Origin: Cloeon dipterum
Taxonomy: Eukaryota > Arthropoda > Insecta > Ephemeroptera > Baetidae
Reading direction: 5' to 3'
Assembly (NCBI RefSeq): GCF_949628265.1
Contig: NC_088789.1
Span: 29,629,883 to 29,693,882, forward strand
Length of the DNA: 64,000 nt
How positions within the stretch are numbered: position 1 is the first letter of the stretch; the number at the start of each line of letters is the position of its first letter. The position numbers were made by a program, and so were the translations under genes. Positions 1 through 12,051 of this stretch are shown piece by piece. The notes under the pieces are model-generated. The model did not search any database and was not told where the DNA came from. It saw only the letters and a program-made list of their open reading frames with translations.

Positions 1-94
1 TTTGAGAAATTACATATAGCAATCAAAATAAATTTGAGCCAATCCTGATGGTGAATCACTTAATTCTCATATCAATTTTATGATTTTTTTCTAG

Positions 95-3000
95 ATTTCC
101 CCTCCGGTTTCCGATATCCTAAAAATGATAAATTTTATATGGATGGTGTCAAGATGGACGAGACGATGCACGCACATTTCTCGATCCTGACAAACTCAAG
201 CTATGATTTTATGACTTACCAACACCCTATTGGCCAAACCAAGATTCTGGTGAGTCATTGGTTTTCAGATATATACATAAATTTTATTGTAGGCCTGGAA
301 TATTAGATTAATTTTTAATTATCAGGCCATAGGTTCAAATAGTGGAGGAGAGCGATGGGATCTGTTGTCAGTGAGGTTCTCACCCAAAAACCCGTTGGAA
401 AATATATTTTCTTTCGACAGCGGTGTGATATTAGTTCCAGTCCATTTAAGAGATACCTACATGAGGTAACATGTTTCAGCACGAAAGCAATAATTATTTT
501 ATTTCTAAATTATCTAATAGCTTTAAGATTTCACTTCCTTCTATTGTTTTTCACGGACCAGCGACGATCAAGATGCATAAGTGTAAGTTTACAATTTACT
601 GAAATAGATATTGTATGTATAAGGCTGTAAAATTGAAACGGTTGATTTTTTCCAAGATTTCAAAATCGTTGCATCAAATGAGCTAAAAAAACAAAATTTT
701 AGACAGTTTGCTGGTCCCCGAGAGATCTAATGCGAGGATGGAGAGAGAAATCGAGTTTCCGAAAGAGTCAGTCTTCTGCGTCGACGTTGTTTACCTTTTG
801 AGGCGCCCCTTGGAAAACTCGGAAATCGCGTTAAACGTCACATTTGTGACTGAAAAAGGCGAATATTTGAATTTCACCGAAGGCCACCCTTCGAAGAAGG
901 TCGACACCTGGCACGTGGTTCGGTTTGATAGTCTGAAAAGACGCTTTGTAGGAAAAGGGACGATCAGGTTGACTGTCGGACCGCAAGACATGGAAATTGG
1001 CGGAATCAAGTTCTGTCCGGGAGGTAGGATTTTACATTATCTAAATTAATAATTGTCTTGAAACTCTCAAAATTAAAAAGGCGACTTGGATGTTGAGATA
1101 ACTCGTCTTGGCATGGAGCGGTGCCACTCCTTATCAACCCATTTGGCGCCACCTGCGGTTGAAGATGCAGTAGAAGAGGAGAAATTCACCAAATTAGGTT
1201 TGATTATTGTTTGATTCCACTACCGCTTATTCACAATAACGGGATACTTCAAGATGTCAGGAATTCATAGGTTTTCGTAGGCTAGAATTAAAACAATGAA
1301 TTTCAGTGGCAAACAAAAGGAAGATTTGCGAGCGAATAAACAACGTGAGCAATTGTTCTGGAATGAACGTTTGCAGCTCAACAGGTTGCTTTTGCTTTCT
1401 CGGGTTTACTGGAGAACACTGCAAAACACGTGAGCCTTGAAAATAATCATTCAACAGTAAAATTTATAATTAATTCACTTGAAGCTTGTGGTGAAAACAC
1501 TTTTGGCGTGGATTGCTCAGAAAAATACGTCGTGGGTAAATGCCTCAACGACAAATTCGATTTGGAAAACGGACATTGCCTGGAGGGTTGCTCAAACTCA
1601 ACGACCGGATTTCCTTCTTGCAGTACTAGTATGGAAAATGATCTTAAAAGGATTTACCGTTTAATTTTATTGAATTCATTAGAAATCTGGAAGGTAAAGC
1701 CTTTTGTGCAAAAGGCGTCGCCAAACAGCATCAACTTGAATATGAAAAGAAGTCTTCAAAATGTTTCGGACTTTGATCACGTCGAAGTGCTATATAGAAT
1801 GGTATATCTCATAATTACATTCAGACGTTCAGAATGTTATTCTAATTCACAGGAAAAACTTAAAGAGTGGGAGAGTAAAACATACTTCGAGTCAGACGGG
1901 AGAATATTTAAACTGGAGGATCTAGAGGCCAATACGGAGTACGTGATCACTTTCACGGTGAACTCGAAAATGCAACGGCGAAATTTGATAACTGTTGAAG
2001 AGGTGATTACTTCAACTTGTACACCCATCGGTACGTTTTTCTATTTGAAGCCTAAAAAATACTAATGATGCTTCAACAGATGGATCAATTCTAAAAATTG
2101 CCATTGACGCAACGGCATCAGCAGCGACAGTGTCCGTTTCAGACGTGGACAAAAAATACTGTAAACCCACATATTTTAATGTGTCCGAGGTGTCTCCAGG
2201 CGAGCTGCCAATCAATTCCACAATCCATATTCACGACCAAGAGGAATATCAAAAGAACCTGACGTCCTGTAGAAACGGCACCTATTTTATCGTGTCCGTG
2301 TCGGACATTTACCAAAACCTGGTTGAAGCCAGACTGGTGTGCACTGCTGAAAATAAGTTTTTGCTCGAAGGTAATTTTAAAAATATTTTAATGGTTTTTT
2401 GATTTTGTCACAAAATAAATTTCAGATCACCAGATGAAAAACGTCTGCTTGCCAATTAGTGAGAGTTCAATAATTTAATTCAATAATTTTTTTTAATTTT
2501 ATCCTTTCAAAGATGAGTCAGTTGTGCAAATCTCATTCGAGGATCAGCTCACAGTGGTCATCAGCTCAAACGCAAGTTTTGCACACAGAAAGAAAATATG
2601 CGAGCCCAGAGTTTTGAAAGTGGTCGAGTCGAAGAAAACTCTTTTTAGTGCAAACGTGCAAGGGTTCGACTTTATAAATTATTTCGGCAACTGTACGGCC
2701 GGGAAGATGTATGACGTCATCCTGTTCGACGAGGCTGACCACAAAATCAAAGTCAGATATTCGTGCATGACACCTGATCAAAGCAGTGAGTTATTACTTG
2801 TGGGTTATTGAATAGATGGGATTTTAATTAATAAGTTTTAAAATAAAATATATAGATTTCCGAAAATTTGTTCCTGTCGTAAATAAAATCTGGGCCAGGA
2901 AAATCGAACTGGACATGGATCAGAGTCTGAAAAGTGTCGCTGGAATTCATGATATTCAAGTTCAGTACCAAGAGGTATATTTTTTCATTTTTACAGTTTT

Positions 3001-3858
3001 TGAATTAATTTTAATAAAATCAGGAGTTTGAGGAGGAGTGGAAGACAGAGATGTATAAATCCTCCATGGGAAGATGGCTCGTTCTGAATTTGCTCAAGCC
3101 AGAGACGCTCTACGTGATCAGACTGGCTTGGATCTCAACAAACCAATCCTCCATCGTGAGCAAGGACATTGACACGCGAACGAAGCCCTGCATCCCAATC
3201 AGTGAGTTTTTATTCTTTTAATGCGTCGAAATTCTTGAAAATATTTTATCACAAATAGATTTGATCTCAAATGGTTAGAGCACACCGCAAACCTTTCTGA
3301 TTTTGTTTTAGATTCGGTGTCGAAATAATCAAGTTTGCAAGTTTCGCCCCGAATAAAATCATTAAAATTTCAACAGATGGAAAGACAGTCGAGATGAAGC
3401 TCGTCGAGGCGGCATTCACCACAGAGGCGAAAGTGACGGTGAGATCGGCGGAAAAGGAGGAACTGTGTCGTTTGAAGCAGATGAAGGTGACCTCTGAGGA
3501 CGGAAAGGTGCTGCTCGACACCAGGGTGCACGAACTGCACGACTGGAAGCTCAGGTGGGAGCTTCCTCCATGCCGCAACGGCAGCATCTACACCTTGAGT
3601 GTCAAGGACGAGGAGGGAAACACCGTGAAGACCGACGAGACGTGTTTTCTGCTCGGTGACGTTGAATGTATGGAAGAGCAGAGGGTCGTACTTTCCGTGG
3701 GGGTGGTGGCCCTGGGAGCCATGTTGCTGATTGTGTTAAGTCTTTTGTGCGTCGTCTGCCTCTGCTGCAGGAAGCGCAGACGCAGGGTCTACGAAATTCA
3801 AGGGCAGAATCGACAGCGATATGAATTAACAAAAAACGAGGTGTATTATATATTTTGA
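95..3858 (+). CDS. Type A receptor (copy A1): head, MAM-like, EGF, FN3 repeats, TM, Tyr-rich tail; 5' end outside window
   Basis: Fifteen exons can be followed by GT/AG sites, frame and comparison with copy A2: 95-249, 326-465, 521-582, 703-1023, 1081-1197, 1307-1429, 1485-1628, 1683-1801, 1853-2030, 2080-2370, 2426-2458, 2513-2785, 2856-2974, 3024-3201, 3377-3858. The signal-peptide exon and the next one lie upstream of the window. Visible in order: the head (first three exons), a MAM-like beta module with a Cys pair (FCVDVVYL to GGIKFC), a six-Cys EGF module (1307-1429), a Draper-like Cys module (1485-1628), at least two FN3-like modules with TEYVITFTV-type strands and other Cys-containing beta modules, a transmembrane helix near 3690-3765, then a basic stop-transfer and a short tail ending RYELTKNEVYYIF. 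Many N-x-S/T sites fit an extracellular region. It is probably a cell-surface receptor; the ligand is unknown. The family was not recognised by name; head and MAM assignments are inference. Confidence 0.8.
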
Positions 3859-3919
3859 GGAAAAAATCATGTCTTTGTTATCTAAAAGAATGCAGAAAAA
3901 AATATTTAGTTCGTTCTTT

Positions 3920-3925
3920 AATAAA
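3920..3925 (+). terminator. Polyadenylation signal of A1
   Basis: AATAAA lies about 60 bases after the A1 stop codon. Copy A2 has the same signal at the same distance (27375). Confidence 0.55.
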
Positions 3926-4924
3926 AAAACAAATACAAACTGCAAAAACAGGACCTTCTGTTTCTCTAAAACGTTTAGGAATTTTTTTATTAAATTAAAA
4001 TTATATTGGGCATAATTTCACCCCGTATCCTTAGAAATAAATTTGAGAAGAGGTTTTTAGTGTATTCATAATTAAAAAAATAAACTCAAGTTATTATCTG
4101 ACAAAGAATCGAATCGGTTCCGTGAAAGGAACCGATTTTCAGTTCCATCGTGGGGTTGTTTAGCGCAATGTGTGGCTCCCACGTGGTGTCCACGTGGGAT
4201 TTTTTTGGCTCCACGTGGTTTAGGAAATCGTGGAAGTATATGAATAACACCAGGTGCCGTGTTTAGAACATATAAGAAATTTCCTGGCAATCAGGTCAGT
4301 GAGATGTTTCATGATTATTTTTATATAGTTTCGTCAAAACTCGTGCGTTTTTGGTTCGTTTAAATCATTGCCCAACTCTGTCGGCTCGTCGGCTGGTTGA
4401 ATTATTTGTAGCAGAAATATCATGCGAGGCGGAAAATCAATTCAAATCCTGGGATTTATATGACGCAAATGCAAACCGCATGCGATTTTATCTCAATCGT
4501 GCGGCGGCCTCGATAAGTTTTTAATTTATTTTGCGAAAATAGCGGAAAACTTGTTCTGTTAGAAGCAATATTTTTTTTAACTCGCATTCGGTGCAACGGA
4601 AACGATCGAGATAAAGAGCTACGTTTTGTTTCATTTTCAGAGTGTTAATAGAGCAAATCTTTTTGCTCCAGCATAAGTGTGAAAAGTGTGTCATCCAGCC
4701 TTTTCTGGCGACGGGGGCCTTGAAAAAGGTTAACTTTGCCATTTTGCCAGGGCATTTCAGCAAATGATTTCCCAAAATTAATAGATTGAACGTGGACAAA
4801 AATACTGATGGCGTTTTCCGAATTAAGAATAATAAGGAAAATTTTGTTCAACATAGTTATTCTCTGAAATAATTCCTGACTAACTTGTGTAAACTTGATT
4901 TGTTATTTCTATATTTGTATCACA
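3926..4924. other. Intergenic, A1 to B1
   Basis: About 1 kb without a supported gene. Parts are shared with the stretch downstream of A2 (27530-28610), so it belongs to the duplicated A-B intergenic unit. ORFs here are short, unconserved and without recognisable domains. Confidence 0.6.
4177..4199. repeat. Short perfect hairpin containing two CACGTG cores
   Basis: TCCCACGTGG, the spacer TGT, then CCACGTGGGA: ten-base perfect arms around three bases. Each arm holds an E-box core (CACGTG). The matching region downstream of A2 (about 27620-27650) is decayed. Confidence 0.7.
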
Positions 4925-5023
4925 GTTATCTTATCACCGATAACCGTTTGATTCGTTTTGTTCCTCGTTTGGTCTGACGTCTGTTGCAGTTTAGGTTTCA
5001 CTCGCGACTGGGAGAGAACTAAA
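4925..5023 (+). promoter_or_regulatory. Conserved 5' region of B1 with paired GATA sites
   Basis: TTATCACCGATAA at 4931-4943 holds two head-to-head GATA motifs about 80 bases before the ATG. The block from here through the GTTTAGGTTTCACTCGCGACT stretch (close to the start codon) is preserved before all three B starts (28650-28737 and 35478-35577). Conservation in copies whose introns have diverged suggests promoter or 5' UTR function; the GATA reading is inference. Confidence 0.5.
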
Positions 5024-8000
5024 ATGTTGGGGCGTTTCGCCGTCCCGCTATTTCTTTTGCTTTTAGCAACAGGTGGGCCGTTAGCTAAATAGTTAGATCC
5101 ATTTCAACAATTTGCAAATTTATTAGAATTCGAAAATGCGGATGGATATGCGTTCCCGATTCGGAAAGGAGAGTTTGTGACCGCTTGTGTCTCACAATCA
5201 GACGAAACACCTCTTGCGTTCGTGAAGGATTCCCTTGACAGATATGGTAAGCGTTAGATTGTTTATAATTTATCATCGTTTTCCAAGTTGTTATATTGTT
5301 ATATTGACATAATTTCTAAGGCTGTGAATTTTAGACAATCTACTTTCAGGGAAATAGTCGACTATATTTAGACGGGCTTTTGGATAAATTTGAACTATTT
5401 TAGTCGATTTTTTTTAATTCTATTTTCCACGTGCTTCTCTTTGCTGCTCCTTTCCACTCCCTCCAAGCAGTGCGTCTCGTCTGGTCGTTTGGGAGCCGCG
5501 CACAGAGAGCAAAACGATGTGTCGCGCGCTGTTTATTTTTCTTGATTTACTGTGGAATTTGATCTGTAACCCCACATGCAATGCAAATCATTTTCCTGTA
5601 AATTAAACGCGCTTTCCAGCGGCGTGCTTAAATTTCTTATTTTCAAACTTTCTCAATAATAGTGATGAAATTTTTTTTCAAATATCGCTATTTTTGCAAC
5701 TCTAAATCTCGGGTTCTCAACATCAGAACTGCAAAAACTGTATACCGATCAACTCGTCTTGACCTTCCGTAGATAGCCAAAGTGTTTTGAGGGTGATCAA
5801 CCCTCAATACCCTTCCACCTCGTGTATTTAAGTTACGAGAAAAATAGTTTTGCATTTTCAGCAAACCTTTTCACTGTTCAAAACGCTCTTAAATTGAACG
5901 AAAAAGTTGAGATAAATTGAACGGTGTGCAGTTTTTGCAATTTTGACAATAAGTACCCGAGATTTAGCGATTGAAATGGTGTCAAAAATTAAAAATATTT
6001 TTTTGCAAATATTGCCACTGCAAAATCTTTGTTTCTAACAATCAGAATTGCAAAAACTAACCACCGTTGGACTCGTCTTGACCTACGCTAACGAGCTGAG
6101 AGGGTGCCCACCCTCCACCCCCAAGATACTACCCTTTTTCTTTTTTCGAGGGGGTTGAAGTATTAGGGATGGGGGTTAAGCATTTGTAAAAATACGCTTT
6201 TACATCAGATGCAGGAAAAGAAAACGTTAAATCTTGGGTTTTCCACGCTACATGTATAGCACCGAACAATCTATTTTATATAGGTTGCGTTGTTTACTTC
6301 CGTCAGCAAATCAATAACCTCGGTTATCGTTTATTTAGCTGGCCGATGTTTCCCCCTGCGCCAACGCTTACAAGAAAAGGGGGAAGTTTATTTCTGTAAT
6401 GCGCAATGATCAAATCAGGGGTATCGCACGACTAAGAAAACGTATTTTTCAAGTTTCTCATTATATAATACAACGGTTTGTCAATGATTTCAATTCCTCT
6501 AGCCGCGAACTATCCAAAAACGACATAAAATAAACGGAAACGCCACTTAGTAACTATGAACTAGCGCAGCACTCTGAATTGAAATATGACGATCGATAAA
6601 TTTTCACTTTGAGTGGAAGCATGTTTGATAATTTTTTAAAACCGACACATAGACGACACAACGGTTGATGTCGTGGATTTAGACGGAAATGCAATTCCTC
6701 TTGCTGATCACGATTGCAACTTGGTTCGAAACAGAGGCTGCAGCAAGTGGAATCTCAATGGATGGGAAAAGCAACGAAACACGCGGGGCTCATTCCCGAT
6801 GGTCACTGATTACCGCTGGAATGGTAAACAATAATTCGTCTTAAAGATTTAAAGTTTTGAAGCTTTTAAGTTATAGATTTTCCGGTGATCTTTGCGAATG
6901 CATTATATGAGAAAAAAATCAAAATAACCAAGAACCAGAATACCAAGATGTATTTTTCGATTTTGGCACACGACTCGGCGCGATTCCTTTTCACCAACAA
7001 TTCAACTTTAGATAGTGGATGCAACGCTGTTATTGACGCATGGGAATCAGAGCATAAATCCGTCATAAGGGATTGCTATAAAATCAGTGGTTATCTTGAT
7101 ATTACAACTGGTAACGTTTGGCCAAGTTGTGGTGAAGTGTATCAAAGTATAGCGGTTAGTTATTTCATAATTTTCATAATATCTATGATTGGTACACAAG
7201 CTGATAATGATTCACAAATACACAGGGTCGTGCTGTTCTCAAAGATGGAAAGAAATGGGTACATGCCACACTGGAAATAACATTCGATAAATACGACACA
7301 AGCAACTCTCTGATAATAGGAGAAAACATTAACATCAAGTTTTCTGCACAAAGGTTTAAATTAATTTGCTTTTTCTCTGATAACCATGAGTATAATTCGT
7401 TCTTGGTATCGAGATTGATTTTACACAGAACATATAAATTTTCCAAACTCAGCTTTAAATTAAATTATTTGCAGCTCTTGCATCAAAGGAGAGAAAGGCA
7501 GCGATTTTTATGTTTCCTTCAAGAGTTCAAAAAGTACAAAAGGCCTGTTCAAAAGTCATGATTGTAAGTAAATTTTGCAATTTCATCCACAATATAAGTA
7601 ATTTTTAACGATATTAAATTTTATTAAAAATATTATTTAAATTTAAATAAATTGTGTGTCACATAATTAACTTCACGGACGTTTTAATGCGGAGGCTTGT
7701 TTGCAAATTATAAATAGTTAAATTAAAATAGGATTCGGGATTAAACCAAAGTTATTATAAACTTTGATGAACAATGATTTTTTTTAAAAAAAAATCATGC
7801 TTTCTAAATTTTACAAAAAATATTTAAAATTATTTCAAAGGAAATAAACTCATTTTAGATTCCGTCATTCAACCTGTGAAAGCACCAAGTTCAATAGAGG
7901 TGCGATTGGAGAAAGATTCGACCAGCTCGTTTTGCGTAGACGTCGTGTTTTTAACAAAAGAAAGAATTACTTTCAGCGACAAAACATTATTCTCGGTTGG

Positions 8001-11000
8001 AGTCCTGGACGCAACAGGAACAGAGAGATTTAATAAAACAATTCAATCAACGGATAATTATTTGAAATGGACCACGGTGAGATTTGTAGCAAGGGATTTC
8101 ACACCGAAAAAGGGTTGGAAAATCAAATTGACTGCACATGATAAATCACTTGTCATTGGAGGAGTTAAATTCTGCAAAGAAGGTGAGTTTCCAGAGCGTT
8201 TTAGTTTATTTGTACTCATTTTCTCGGCACAGGACACTTAGTCACTAAGACTAAATTGAACAATGCGACATGCTATCCATTAGTGCAGCGAGCGGAAAAC
8301 CAGGCTACAGACAAAAATGATTACAATCAACGTACGTTATTTAAAATTCTTATTTTTTTAATTAATCTAGTTTGTTTAATAATTTTTTGTATAGTTCTCA
8401 ATCAACTGGGTAAATGCAAGGTATTCGGAGGAAATTGTGACGGATACAAATTGTGCTACAGTCAAGATAATTGTGCATGCTTTGCTGGACATCAAGGCGA
8501 TAAATGCACCTACAGTAAGTCATGAAAGGTTTAAAATTAAGAATTTTCATTCCTACAAAAACAGAGTTGTTTCATGAGAAAAACTTGTATATTTGAAATA
8601 TGTGCAAAAAAACTTTTGATCAAGTATAACATTAGAAAAAAATTGCTGCCAAAGTGAAAGAAGATTTTTTCTGAATTAAAGGACAAATGCCGTATAATTA
8701 TTGTGATTTTGTTGAGCTAACTGAACAAAAATATGGTCATTGATGTCAAATAAAGAAACAAAATTGTGTAACTAATATTTTCCTGTTCATAAATCAGCAA
8801 GATGCCCTGGGAGAAAATATGGCAAAGACTGCTCTGAGACATCTCGCCGATTCTGTTTCGATGAAAGATTCTCAAACATAGACGGAACATGTCTACAGGG
8901 TTGCGTCTCTGGATACCTTTACCCTGAATGTCTTGAAGGTATGTGCTTTACATAGAGTCAACAAAGAAACGGTTTTATCTCTTTTATAAAAAACTGAAAT
9001 GGATTGAAAACAATTATTTGGTTATAAATAGTAGTAAAAATTAAACACAAAAAATGGCTTAAACATTGACTTATTTTTTAGAATGCACTGGAAAGAGATT
9101 TGGTCCAAACTGCTCTGAAATCTCTCATCGAACCTGTATGAACGACACACATTTTCCTCAAAATGGAAGCTGTCGGTTGGGCTGTGCAAAAGGTTACATT
9201 TTCCCCGAGTGTGAAGCGACTGAAACCAGTGAGATTAATTTTTTCGTAATTAATTATTTTAAAAGCTATTGTTTCTTTAGCATACATGAAAGTAAACAAA
9301 CATCAGAACCACGTTTTGATTTCAATCCTCATCCTCGTGCCACTGATTTTCGTGCTTCTCGCTTTAATCGGGGCTTGCATTTATATCAAGAATCGCAGGA
9401 AACGCCAACAAACCAATCAAGAAGCCACAGTACAATTTTCGAAAGCATCTGAAACTGGCACTGCTCAATTAATCGAAGAAAATAACTGCTATGTACCTTT
9501 CAATGCATCGCAGGTCGAAAAATACTTGCAGTCAGCCTTTATAAACAATTTCCTTGACGAGCAATTTAAGGTAAAATAAATACACACTTTGAATTAAGGA
9601 AATCCTATAGTATTTCCTTAATTTCAGAAATTCCCGCGGGGGCAAACGCAACCGTGGGAAGTTGGCACCAAACCAGAAAATAAGAAGAAGAATCGTTACA
9701 ATAATTTGTACGCGTATGACTCTTCCCGAGTGAAACTGGACTTTCTTCCTGGCGACCAACACTCTGACTACATCAATGCCAACTACGTTGACGTATTATT
9801 TTCCTTGCATTATAGGTTCCATTTTTTAAAATTAAATAAAAGGGATACGAACGTCCAAAGGCGTACATTGCAAGTCAAGGACCAATGGCGAGCACCGTTG
9901 ATGACTTTTGGAGATTGGTGTGGCAGGAAAAAGTGTCCTTGATCGTGATGCTTACAAATCTTACTGAGGGAGAAAAAGTAACAGAAAAACCACTCTTAAA
10001 TAATGTGAACTTTTAAATGTTTTTCTAAGGTTAAATGCGAAAAATACTGGCCCGACGCCGACCAGGAAGGAAAATTCGGCCGTTTGACTGTCCGCAATAT
10101 GAGAGAGGAGATCAACGCCGATTATGTTTCAAGAGATCTAATTGTTTTACGCGAAAAAACGAAGAATATCGTAAAATATTTTCCCCCTATTCTATATATC
10201 CCAAATCTCTCCTGCAAATACAGGCTGAAATTTCTACAAATGTTTTTTACTATCACACTAGGTTCAGCAACTGCACTACACCAATTGGCCCAATAACGGA
10301 GAACCACTCTATCCACAGTCGATAGCCATTTTCGTGGAAAAAATATCTCATTGTCAGCGCAATGAATGCGCCCCTATATTGGTGCACTGCAGGTAGTTTA
10401 ATTAAAGTTACCATTCTAAAAACATCTTCTCCGCTTTTAATTTTGTAGTGGTGGAATTGGAAGAACTGGCACTGTGATTTTGATTGACGCATGCCTTAAA
10501 ATGTTTCGTTCGCGCGGTCAACTCGATGTCATCAGCATTTTCTCACAGATGAGGAAACAGAGAGTCAATCTGGTCAACACCTTGGTGAATTTTTATGGTT
10601 TTAGCTTAAATGCAAATTTAAAACCATATATCAACAGGATCAATTCAAATTTGTACACCTGGTCCTTTTGGAAAGCATTTTGAACCCAAAGTTTGAAATA
10701 CACTGCGACAATTTTTCTGAAGAATACAAAAATCTTACGGTAACTGAAGTGTTTTGAAGTGTAAATTTTTTTTATTGAACCAACAAAAAACAAGCCGATT
10801 TATTTGTTTTTTTAAATAAACAACAGCAACAAAAAATATGAATTTCAATTGTTAGAAATGTATGTCTTTAAAAAAAAATAATTTTTACGCGTTTGATATA
10901 AGAATGAACAATTTTATTATCAGAGCTAAATTTTCTAACTCTCGTCAATTTTCTTGTACATATATAGTCAAATAGCAACAAGAAGATCAAAAAGAATTTG

Positions 11001-12051
11001 GATTTGCTCACGAACATTTGCAACAAAGACTTCCAAAGGGCTGACAAACCGGCCGAGATTGAAGCGGACAAGTGCAGGAACCCTGATTTTATTTCCAGTA
11101 AAAATACAAAATTTTATTCCTTGTCATTCTTAACACGTGTTATTTTTCTTTAGCATCGAGCGCCATAGTTTCGCTCTTCCCCTACGGAAATGTCACGACG
11201 ATGAATTTCATAAACGCCGTTTTCGTCGACGGATACAAGAGGGCAAAGCAGTTCATTGTTACCCAAGTGCCCATGAAAAACACCGTCTGGGATTTTTGGA
11301 GGATGATTGACCAGTTCAACGTCAAGCAAATCATCGTCCTCAATGAGTCGCACTATTCTTACGTATGTTTATTTGATTATTTACACCATAAGTTGATTTT
11401 TAATTTAATATACAGGGGGATTTCCTTCCTACAAAAAAACGCAAGCTTGACTTCGATGAAATTCAAGTAGTTTTGGATAGCATCGACGAAGAAAAACACG
11501 TGAAGAGCCATGAAATCACACTGAATGCTGTAAAATATCTATTTCGTTTTTCAATTTGGCTGAAATAAAATTTATTTATTTTCAGCGAGGAGTCTGCAAG
11601 AAAGTGAGTGTGAAATTCGCCTTACTTGGTTGGAAGAAGGACGCAGACGCTCCACCAAACCTGGAATCGGTCATCGAACTCTGGGAAGATTTAAAAATCT
11701 CCGGCGGAAATGACATCGTTACGATTGCCTGCCAGTGAGTAGTTTATAAGTTTATATTATTCCAAGCAGTAAGCTAATCACCTATCGCAGCGATGGAGTG
11801 ACAGCCAGCGGCCTTTTCCTCGCAATTGGCTTTGTAATCGAAAAAATCAATATGGAGCAAAAGGTTGACGTCGGTCTGGCCGTGCGAACCCTGAGAAAGG
11901 CAAAACCGGCGTTCATTTCTTCAGAAGTACGAATTTGCCCAAGAAAATATTAAAAAATTAATTTAATTTTTCACAGACGCAGTTTGGTCTTGTCTACAAA
12001 GCTGCCAATTTCTATTTGAGCTCCTTCGAAACCTATAACAACTTCAATTAG
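5024..12051 (+). CDS. Type B receptor tyrosine phosphatase (copy B1), 24 exons, about 1192 aa
   Basis: Exons: 5024-5072, 5127-5246, 6653-6823, 6877-7154, 7226-7353, 7475-7563, 7859-8182, 8233-8331, 8395-8514, 8798-8938, 9082-9228, 9281-9570, 9628-9792, 9843-9977, 10030-10170, 10262-10392, 10449-10584, 10638-10739, 10968-11097, 11154-11362, 11416-11529, 11586-11734, 11791-11926, 11977-12051; all phases join. Exon 1 encodes a signal peptide ([15 protein letters not shown]). Exons 2-6 form the head; [15 protein letters not shown] resembles the IGGWxNxxSVIR core of Methyltransf_FA domains. Exon 7 is MAM-like, exons 9-11 are EGF/Draper-like, and exon 12 holds the transmembrane helix and RRKR stop-transfer. 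Exons 13-18 are PTP D1: [29 protein letters not shown]. Exons 19-24 are D2, whose signature reads ACHDGVTASG without the Arg. It probably dephosphorylates or binds phosphotyrosine at the membrane. The WPD-to-WPN change argues for weak or no catalysis. The PTP assignment is firm; the ectodomain names are inference. Confidence 0.9.
5675..6100. repeat. Fold-back repeat in B1 intron 2
   Basis: A module built around CTCGGGTTCT..CAGAA(C/T)TGCAAAAACTG appears forward at about 5675-5735, reverse-complemented at about 5925-5985 and forward again at about 5990-6075. The forward copies run on into GACTCGTCTTGACC. The same arrangement is in the B remnant (about 30605-31040), and a single copy lies at 61030-61090. 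Confidence 0.6.
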
